A DNA stretch of 53,188 nucleotides from contig JAFYAI010000024.1 of assembly GCA_017540815.1 (NCBI GenBank), forward strand, positions 1 to 53,188. The letters are read 5' to 3'. Every line of letters begins with the position of its first letter. Position 1 is the first letter of the stretch. The stretch comes from Spirochaetales bacterium. GTDB taxonomy: Bacteria; Spirochaetota; GWE2-31-10; MWDO01. The translations under genes and the position numbers were made by a program. Below the pieces are notes generated by a model, which saw only the letters and a list, made by a program, of their open reading frames with translations, was not told the origin of the DNA and ran no database searches. Of the stretch, positions 35,437-42,900 are shown piece by piece.

Positions 35437-36705
35437 TTATACCGCTTCTTCAAAGAATCCGTAAACCGAAATAGGTTTCTCGATGCCTTTGATGCTGACA
35501 TTGTCAATGCGTGTAAACCGCTGTTTCGTCTCAACAGGTATCGTGTCATATATCTCCTGACTGATGATGATCTTGGCTTTATACTGACGGGTCAGGCTCT
35601 CCAGGCGGCTCGCCATATTCACCGCATTGCCAATCACTGTAAAGTCAAGTTTCTTATCCGAGCCAATGTTGCCCATAATCACATCGCCGTTATACAGCCC
35701 TACACCGTTATCGACCTGCACATTGTCGATGCTAAACTCACGCAGACAATGCCGAATATCGAACGCCGCATTCACAGCAGAGTCAACATCGTGGAAGATC
35801 GCCATTATCTCATCGCCGATTAGTTTATCGATCTCGCCTCCGTTGCGGATGATGATCTCATTGAGTACAGTAAAATATCTGTTAAGGAAATGAGTAGTCT
35901 CTATCGCAGACAAATGCTCGGACAGCCGGACAAAACTGCATATATCACAGAATAATATCGTCAGAGTCTCCAAAGTCGGTCTGATCTTCGTCGGATCTTT
36001 GCCGGAACGAACGCTCGCTGTCAGCGACGGCTTTGTATACATCGACAGAATGTTAAATGATCGTGCAGTATTGTCACGCTCAGATTCGGCATTCTTACGC
36101 TGCTGGTTAGCAATATCGATGAGAATATGAGAAATCGAAAAGAAAGAATAAGCGACAAATCCGAACAGCAAAAACAGTGCCATACATACAATCGTCGATA
36201 CGACAGTTACCGAATCGGTCGGATTCTGCAGCTGGATGCAGTTCCGCACGGTAAAAAATATCATAATCGAACAAAAACACATCACCGTAAAGATAAGGAT
36301 AGTCTCCTTATAAGTAAAGAAAACACCGCCTATCATCAGAGTCACAGTAATGGTGAAAGTATAGCGATAAACATCAAACGGATTATTATAAAAATCCAAA
36401 AGTATATAGAATGTCTGTATTATAAGAGCTATCGTCACGAACAGGAAAGCAGAAAGTTCATAAGCTCCTCGCTTCAGAAGAAACTGCACTGCAAAAATCA
36501 GAACCGCACCGATAATCAGAGGCAGAACGGCAACTAACGGTCTGCGAAGCACCATAGTAACAGCAAATATGATGCCCAGCATTAGAATGCCGAAACTCGA
36601 AATAATATACAGGAGTTTTGCTTTTTTTCGCAATCCGAGATCGGACACTTTGTCGTAGAAAGACAAATAAAATGACATTAAACGGTTAAAAATTCTCATT
36701 ATCAT
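35437..36705 (-). CDS. Membrane-bound class III adenylate cyclase
   Basis: 422 residues. Six membrane segments occupy about residues 30-195, then a helical linker (QQRKNAESERDN) and a catalytic domain from about 245. Metal aspartates D254 (LFCDICSF) and D298 (IGDEIMAIF), adenine-selecting K294 and D354, and the transition-state pair N363/R367 (NMASR) are all present, so activity as an adenylate rather than guanylate cyclase is expected. The membrane part may sense a signal; no receptor domain is recognised. The ATG at 36705 is chosen because it lies 6 nt after a -10 box and lacks a Shine-Dalgarno sequence; another ATG two codons downstream is possible. Confidence 0.9.
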   Translation of the reverse strand: MIMRIFNRLMSFYLSFYDKVSDLGLRKKAKLLYIISSFGILMLGIIFAVTMVLRRPLVAVLPLIIGAVLIFAVQFLLKRGAYELSAFLFVTIALIIQTFYILLDFYNNPFDVYRYTFTITVTLMIGGVFFTYKETILIFTVMCFCSIMIFFTVRNCIQLQNPTDSVTVVSTIVCMALFLLFGFVAYSFFSISHILIDIANQQRKNAESERDNTARSFNILSMYTKPSLTASVRSGKDPTKIRPTLETLTILFCDICSFVRLSEHLSAIETTHFLNRYFTVLNEIIIRNGGEIDKLIGDEIMAIFHDVDSAVNAAFDIRHCLREFSIDNVQVDNGVGLYNGDVIMGNIGSDKKLDFTVIGNAVNMASRLESLTRQYKAKIIISQEIYDTIPVETKQRFTRIDNVSIKGIEKPISVYGFFEEAV

Positions 36706-36711
36706 TTTTTT

Positions 36712-36741
36712 ATTATACAATAATAAAGTATGTATTGTCAA
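36712..36741 (-). promoter_or_regulatory. Leaderless-type promoter of the adenylate cyclase
   Basis: On the minus strand TTGACA (36741-36736), 18 nt and TATAAT (36717-36712), then six A and the ATG at 36705. Confidence 0.65.
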
Positions 36742-36777
36742 ATAAAAAACTATATTTATAGAAAAATTAAAATTTGA

Positions 36778-37596
36778 TTATATCCTCACCCGCATCCCAA
36801 CGCTCACGCCGTAGCCTTCGGTAAAACCTTTCTTATCATCGTGAGTAATGGCGATGTCGGGAGTAATCTTTGCAAGCAAACGACCATAACGCTTGTGCAG
36901 AAACCAACAACTTACAGCTGTCATCAAAACACCTCCGATTAAATGACCTAAAAAAGCAAAGACGGAAATGCAAATTGCAAGTGCATAGTCAAAAGTGTAA
37001 ATTGGGATTTGGTTATCGTGAGCAATATCACCATAAAGCTTGTTTATAATGATACTCAAAGCAATCAAACCGGCTAAAGGCAGCTCGGAAGTTGCAAGCA
37101 TTGCAATACCGATATTCCGAACAATCTTTGTTGCAAAATATTTCGGATATTGGCTTATATAAGGTTCGTTTAATAAGTATATACCAACAGATAAAAATGT
37201 CACTCCGAATAACAAAGCACAATATGAATTAAAGAAATGAAAAGTATAGGCAGAAATATACAGCGGAATCCACGGATAGAATACATTAGGATATAATAAA
37301 CGGGGAATAATATCAGCAAATGATAAAACATTTAATATAATATGTGGTGTGGACAATGGCAGTAATACAGTACTTCCAACTACAGTCAATGCAATACCGG
37401 CTTTTTTTGCAGTTGTCAATTTTGAATGAGATTTCGTTTGCTTGTTTTCATTATTTAAGCTGAGTTTGGTTGTCGGCATTTTGAAAGATATATTTTTTTG
37501 TTTTGAATTCAATTCTATTGAACCACAAAATTTATCATTAGAGAATAACGGAAAAAGTTCTATAAAAAATATTATTATTAAAATAACTCGTCTCAT
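36778..37596 (-). CDS. Unknown multi-span membrane protein
   Basis: 272 residues, not recognised. It begins with a signal-like stretch (MRRVILIIIFFIELFPLFS), then a lysine- and asparagine-rich linker to about residue 65, then about five hydrophobic segments, and ends KGFTEGYGVSVGMRVRI. Nucleotides here look more AT-rich than in the neighbours, and codons such as TTA and ATA are common. The start ATG at 37596 is preceded by AAGGCGG and a near-consensus promoter at 37616-37644, with four phased repeats just upstream, so it is probably tightly regulated. The product of 45797-46564 has a similar layout and a similar last segment. No function can be given. Confidence 0.65.
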   Translation of the reverse strand: MRRVILIIIFFIELFPLFSNDKFCGSIELNSKQKNISFKMPTTKLSLNNENKQTKSHSKLTTAKKAGIALTVVGSTVLLPLSTPHIILNVLSFADIIPRLLYPNVFYPWIPLYISAYTFHFFNSYCALLFGVTFLSVGIYLLNEPYISQYPKYFATKIVRNIGIAMLATSELPLAGLIALSIIINKLYGDIAHDNQIPIYTFDYALAICISVFAFLGHLIGGVLMTAVSCWFLHKRYGRLLAKITPDIAITHDDKKGFTEGYGVSVGMRVRI

Positions 37597-37615
37597 CTGA
37601 ACCGCCTTATAACTG

Positions 37616-37644
37616 ATTGTATCACAGCGGAATGGTGAAGTCAA
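37616..37644 (-). promoter_or_regulatory. Promoter of the unknown membrane protein
   Basis: On the minus strand TTGACT (37644-37639), 17 nt, TACAAT (37621-37616). The phased repeats begin 10 bp upstream of the -35 box. Confidence 0.75.
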
Positions 37645-37653
37645 TATCTTCGT

Positions 37654-37694
37654 TTGAGTAAAAATTGAGTAAATTTTGAGTAATTATTGAGTAA
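37654..37694 (-). promoter_or_regulatory. Four TTACTCAA repeats at 11-bp spacing
   Basis: TTACTCAA on the minus strand (TTGAGTAA on plus) occurs at 37654-37661, 37665-37672, 37676-37683 and 37687-37694. Each starts exactly 11 bp after the last, one DNA turn apart. Position and phasing suit a regulator binding one face of the DNA upstream of the promoter. Confidence 0.75.
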
Positions 37695-37701
37695 AGAGGC
37701 A

Positions 37702-37738
37702 AAAAAAAAAATGCCGCCTGCGGCGGCATTTTTTTTAT
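37702..37738 (-). terminator. Terminator of the D12 methyltransferase gene
   Basis: AATGCCGCC, loop TGC, GGCGGCATT, extended by A-T pairs and overlapping the stop codon. Confidence 0.85.
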
Positions 37739-39594
37739 GAATTAACTGCTTCCTTGATTTTTGATGACTTAACACCAGCCGACTGAACCGGTTTAGACAG
37801 GCTTTCTTCGAGTGCGTCATACGCCTCACCTATCTGCTGTTTCAGATCGATGACTTGCTCATCATTGGACAGATAGCCAAGTTTCATAAACAGGATCTTC
37901 TCAAATTTCTCAAAATACGCATTATAGTTCAGCTCCAGCTCTCGCCATATATCGATCGATGCAGTCAAAGTATTCAGCACTGCAAGGATGCCTTTAAGCG
38001 ATGGGATAAATGCCTTCTTATTGTTGAATTTCGACAACAGATACGGGATATCCTCAAACAGTTCAAGACATTTGTCGGACTCATGGCTGTAATACGCCCG
38101 AACAATGCAGTCAAGAACCAAGTAAAGCTCATCTTCTTTCGTCATATTGGTCATATACTCAAAGTCCTGATACATCTCACGCAGTGTAACAAGCGACATT
38201 TTATCTGTGTCATATTCGCCTGACCAACCGACGATTTTATTCTTATCAAGCTCAAACCCGATCGTGATCTCATTGTATTCCTTGCTGAATGCTGTCATAA
38301 CACGGTGATTAGCACCGATCCGCCGTGAGAATGTGTAACCAACAGCCTCGGCTCTCATCGGATTGACTGTTTTCTTCGCTGTCATCGTTATTTTATGCGA
38401 GATGAGTTTGCGATATATCTGATCAATATCATCAGATGTACTCACATCGTTGGTATCCAGAGTAAGTATGAACTCTATATTGTGGACTTCATTCTCCAGA
38501 GACTGCTTGCCGCCACGGAATTTCACATATTCACTCATTACGATGCCGACTTTGCCTTTAAGAGACAGAATGTCCAACATATCTTCGATAGCAATAATCC
38601 CGTCTGTTGAGTAACTAACCAAAATATGATCTGCATTAAGACTGTTGATGATCTTGGCAAAGTCATCTTTAGCAGATTTTTTATAACAGAATGTTGACTT
38701 CGTTTTGACCCAATCCTGCCGAATAGCCGATTTATTGACTTTTTTGCGGTTTATCATAACATGCTGATTCACTGACGGCTTATCATTGAGAGCGATAGTA
38801 TTGAGCAGATGATAGTTTGAGCCGTACTGATGCTGATTATAGGGAGGATCAAGGTAAACAATGTCATAATGCGTGTCTTTGCCTGACTCGGCAAGTTTAA
38901 CTGCGTCCTCACGACAGACATGACATTCACGACCATTAATAAGCTGAGGTTTAACCAATTCGACAGGTTTCATTATACGAGACAGTGCATCCCCGTGAGT
39001 TCCGCCGAATCCGCAGTGAAATCCTTTGAATACACCGGAAGTGTTAGACCGTGTAGATGCTTCGTAGAGCAGCAGCGACAGCAGATAATACTCTTCTTTC
39101 TGAGTGATCTCTCCATTGGCTGCCCATTTATCGATCTGATTGCGGATTGCGTCGATCTTCTTGCCGTTATAGTTTGTATAGAACATCCTGTCATTGTCGA
39201 GGTCGGGATTAACATCTGATGACGGGCAGTAGAACTTCGCTATATATTCGTCCTTCTTCTTAGGCACAGGCAGATTGTTAAGAATGTCGATAACCGCATC
39301 GGTGCCGCCAAACGCAGCGAAAGCATCTTCCTGCCACTGCTCATCACATTCAAGGAATGTCTTATTGATAACGAATGAATAAAACTCCCAGTCGTTGCTC
39401 GTCACTGCGAACCCCATAGACTTGGCGAGCCGTGAAACACTGCCACTGCCGGCAAACAGATCAAGGAATGAAGCCTTGTCAGCATTAACGCCTGTTTGTT
39501 CGATTGCTTCACGGATCAGTGGCAACAACCGTCGCTTGTTGCCGATATAAGCAATCAGATGATTTTCCAGATAAGCAGAATGTGATGATGTCAT
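37735..39594 (-). CDS. Solo D12-class N6-adenine DNA methyltransferase with a C-terminal extension
   Basis: 619 residues. The SAM-binding motif DLFAGSGSVSRL lies at 45-56, the start YIGNKRRLLPLI is typical of D12 enzymes, and the catalytic DPPY is D249-Y252 (VYLDPPYNQHQYGSNYH). Residues beyond about 400 form a helical extension (TLREMYQDFEYMTNMTKEDE ... SLSKPVQSAG) that I do not recognise. A D12 enzyme usually methylates adenine in a short site. No restriction endonuclease gene lies nearby, so this is either an orphan regulator-type methylase or the remnant of a lost restriction system. AGGGGAA precedes the ATG. The upstream 310 nt hold three hairpins. Confidence 0.88.
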   Translation of the reverse strand: MTSSHSAYLENHLIAYIGNKRRLLPLIREAIEQTGVNADKASFLDLFAGSGSVSRLAKSMGFAVTSNDWEFYSFVINKTFLECDEQWQEDAFAAFGGTDAVIDILNNLPVPKKKDEYIAKFYCPSSDVNPDLDNDRMFYTNYNGKKIDAIRNQIDKWAANGEITQKEEYYLLSLLLYEASTRSNTSGVFKGFHCGFGGTHGDALSRIMKPVELVKPQLINGRECHVCREDAVKLAESGKDTHYDIVYLDPPYNQHQYGSNYHLLNTIALNDKPSVNQHVMINRKKVNKSAIRQDWVKTKSTFCYKKSAKDDFAKIINSLNADHILVSYSTDGIIAIEDMLDILSLKGKVGIVMSEYVKFRGGKQSLENEVHNIEFILTLDTNDVSTSDDIDQIYRKLISHKITMTAKKTVNPMRAEAVGYTFSRRIGANHRVMTAFSKEYNEITIGFELDKNKIVGWSGEYDTDKMSLVTLREMYQDFEYMTNMTKEDELYLVLDCIVRAYYSHESDKCLELFEDIPYLLSKFNNKKAFIPSLKGILAVLNTLTASIDIWRELELNYNAYFEKFEKILFMKLGYLSNDEQVIDLKQQIGEAYDALEESLSKPVQSAGVKSSKIKEAVNS

Positions 39595-39654
39595 AAAAAA
39601 TTCCCCTATAAATTTGTAATTTATATCCCCATATAAATATTCGGAATTTCAATT

Positions 39655-39725
39655 ATTTTATTAATAAAAAAAACAAAAAATCATCTGCCTTCGGCAGACG
39701 ATTTTTGTTTTTTTATTAATAAAAT
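39655..39725. terminator. Long hairpin, terminator-like, upstream of the methyltransferase
   Basis: Core TCATCTGCC, loop TTC, GGCAGACGA, extended on both sides by A/T runs and ATTAATAAAAT; two small indels and one G-T type mismatch. It lies in the region leading into the methyltransferase, so it may terminate or attenuate read-through from the left or right. Confidence 0.6.
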
Positions 39726-39761
39726 AAACATATATTAAATTCTTGCTTATACAAGATATGC

Positions 39762-39833
39762 GAAGGGGTGTCAGCTAAAAAAATGATTATTTGCGAATCG
39801 CAACAACATCATTTTTTTAGCTGACACCCCTTC
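39762..39833. repeat. Element with 26-bp perfect inverted repeats and an inner palindrome
   Basis: GAAGGGGTGTCAGCTA and the following bases to 39787 are an exact inverse complement of 39808-39833. Inside lies TTGCGA-A-TCGCAA. It looks like a short transposon-derived element or a very strong hairpin; no target duplication is obvious. Confidence 0.6.
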
Positions 39834-39870
39834 TATATATAGCAAATGTTATATTTTTCTCATATATAAT

Positions 39871-39911
39871 ACAGTAAAAAAAGCCTGCTTTACGCAGGCT
39901 TTTTTTACTGT
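39871..39911 (-). terminator. Terminator of the alpha-2-macroglobulin gene
   Basis: ACAGTAAAAAAAGCCTGC pairs perfectly with GCAGGCTTTTTTTACTGT over 18 bp (loop TTTAC) and overlaps the stop codon. Confidence 0.88.
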
Positions 39912-42900
39912 ATTACACTTACCATTCCACTGGTCCTTCCGAAGACTTCAGGCTGATACATACATTCTGCGGTAATCGGCGGAACTTGGTATACACCCGG
40001 CGTAGTTGTGCGGAAGCAGAACTCAAGCGTTGTTTTGCCTTTCGTAAATCGGTCGATGAAGTAAAGCACTTCCGTATCATGGATCTCCTGCACCGGAGAA
40101 CTGCTCATCCAATCGTAGTCATAGTCATTGTCAGGATTATCCGACTTCTGCGGCGGCAGCAATGCCGAAGTTACAAACGATCCGTCGATAGGCTCAGCAC
40201 CTGCCGGCAGCGGTATACGCACTGCGACGAACTGACGATCCTGACCTGAACTGATATGGACTTTGTATCGCAGAGTTGCACCGAGTTTAAGATTAGACAG
40301 GCTGCATTTGCTGCCGCTAAGGTCAGTAATCTCACCGAATACGCTAAGCCCTTCATCACGAGGAGTCACAGACGGCACATCAAGCGGATAAGTGAGCATC
40401 GCTGTATAGAACAGCGTTCCATCACCTTTCTTAGAGAACTCAAGCGGCAGGATATTGTCAGTCTTGATCTTCTGAAGCTCATCAAGTCCTGTCTCATAGA
40501 GGAACAATGAAGTATTGACATTCTTAAACTGCTGTGCGATAATCTCATTGCCGCCGAGAGACACTTTAGCCGTGAAGTTAGTATTCTTACCTGACTCACT
40601 GTTAAATACCTCTGCAAATGACTGGAGAATCCATCCTGTTGTATGAGTGTTTATCCAATAACCGGCATTCGCACGCTGGAAAATTGTATAAACAAGATTA
40701 TCAAGTATGCCGACTTCCGGCTTAAACTCATTATAACACATAAGGATCAGAGCCATATCGGCTTCTTCATTCCAGAAATAATTCTGCCGAGTGCTGTTCT
40801 TAGGCTGAGTAATATCGACAGTCTGAGTGCCGACTCGGATATAGTTGGTCATACGGCTGAAAATACGCTTCGCACTAACCGCATCACCGCATTCATTATA
40901 AGCAAGAGCCATGAATCCAAGCACTGACAGCGAATATCTGTCAATAAAAGTCTCCATAACACTGAGTTTTGTGCGCACATCATCACCATTGCGAGACATC
41001 ACATAACATGAGTACGCCTTGTCGAAGTCGTTAAGATATTTATTGTTGATATATTCAGTATTGAGGTAGTTTTTCAGCATTATGCGGTCGATATTCGACG
41101 GAACAGCATAACCGTGTCTCACAGCTTCGTTAAGCAGATGATATACACGTGCTGACAAGTAGTAGTTGGAGTAATTGCTGCCTGTCTTCCAATATCCGAA
41201 GCCGCCGTTAGCACGCTGATAGCCGCTTAACTCTTTAAGGAAAGCATTAATCTGTGACTTATAAGATACATTCTCAGGACATTTAAAACCAAACTTAACA
41301 GAAGACTCTCCGAACTGCACAAGCGGGAATATCCTCGACATTCGCTGCTCCAGACAGTCATACGGGTAGTCATTCAGATAAGCGAATGCACGCCCAAGCA
41401 TAGCAAATCTCGTTGAGTCAATCGTAACTCGCAATCCTCCGGCTTTGCTGCTCACATCTTTCGGAATTGTCAGCCCCTCAGTGATATGATTATCCGTTCT
41501 GCCGTTTATCGTGACAGTCTCTGTAACAACAGGTTCTTCTATCGGCAGTGTGTCCTGCACTGTCTCACTCAGAATGTCAGACTTAATGCCGAATTTCAAT
41601 GTGCAGACACCGCTCCTGTCAGCATTGCTAAGCTCAAACGGCACTTCCATCGTATCGCCATCGGCGATAGTCACAGTCTTAGTCTCATTATCGACTGACA
41701 GCATATCCGCTTCGCAGCTGACTATTACATTCTGAGATGAACCTGACAAGTTTGTGATAACTACACCGGCTTTTGCTTTATCGCTGACACGAAGTTTACG
41801 CGGCAGAGCTGTGCGGACATTGATAGGATTGGAGACCATTATCTCATCTTCGTGTAGTCCGAACTTATCATCTGTCACGACAAATGCCGTATCCCGATAA
41901 GTGGTCAGACTGTCAGGCAGAGTGAACTCGGCACTGACTACACCATCACTGTCAGTGACAAGTGACGGCAGGAATACTGCTGTCGGACGATAATCCTTGC
42001 GAAGCTGCTGCTTAGACTCGTCTCCGCCGTCACCGCCCGGCTGCTCATCAAACTCATAAGTCACAGGATCTATAAGCATATCACGCGAGTCACCGCCGCG
42101 GACTCCCAATGGGAAGAACTCCTTATCATAGAAATATTTGATCGGGTCTGCGACATGATAGTTGATCAGATCAAGCACACCGCGGTCTGCAGCCATATAA
42201 GTGATCTCCGCATTCGGCACCGGCTTACCCTGATATGTGGCTTTGATCTTCAAGGCAACTTTATCAGCCGGACGATAACTCAGCTTATCCTTAGTGATCT
42301 CCAAGTCAATGCACTTAACCGAAGTATCGACATTCAGCTCTGCGATACCGAAGTAGCCTTTAGGCTTGCCAAGATCAGGATCGCCCTGCATCTTCGGCGG
42401 CTGCTCTGTTCGTCCGCTGTAGCTTGTCAGAGCCACATAGACATGCGGCACATAACTTTCATCGATCGGTATAGTCACGGTATTGGCATTGCCTTCCATA
42501 TCAATGATTCGCTGGTCGATGATATTCTCACGCTCGATAGTCAGCATATATTTGCCGGACTGCATCGGCGACTGCACAAGCAACTTTGCCGTGTCTCCAG
42601 GATTGTATAACACTTTATCCGGCTTAATCGTAATCGCATCACTTCCTGAGTTCTCCCAGACGATCCAATCAGAACCGGTAGCATATATACTTAATTTAGT
42701 GATGACTTTGCGGTTCTTCTTATCCTTAGCAGACAGTTCTACCGAATAAGATCCCGATTTCTCAGGACGGAACTTCACATTGCCTGTGCCCTTATTCAGA
42801 GTAACGACTGTCTCTTTCTCGGTAACTTCTTTTCGCTCATGACTGATCTGTATCCTGCCGCCGATACCCTGCTGCTTGACGACATTCCACTCTGTTCTGA

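Larger units (their letters stand above)
39595..39904. other. Intergenic stretch of 310 nt with three long hairpins
   Basis: No ORF seen. It holds a 33-35 bp near-perfect hairpin (39655-39725, terminator-like), a 26-bp inverted repeat element (39762-39833) and the A2M terminator (39871-39911). The first 60 nt are AT-rich and probably include the methyltransferase promoter, which I could not place. Confidence 0.7.

Noticed and set aside
37735..39594. Complete restriction-modification system
   Set aside because: No endonuclease or specificity subunit gene was found next to the methyltransferase.
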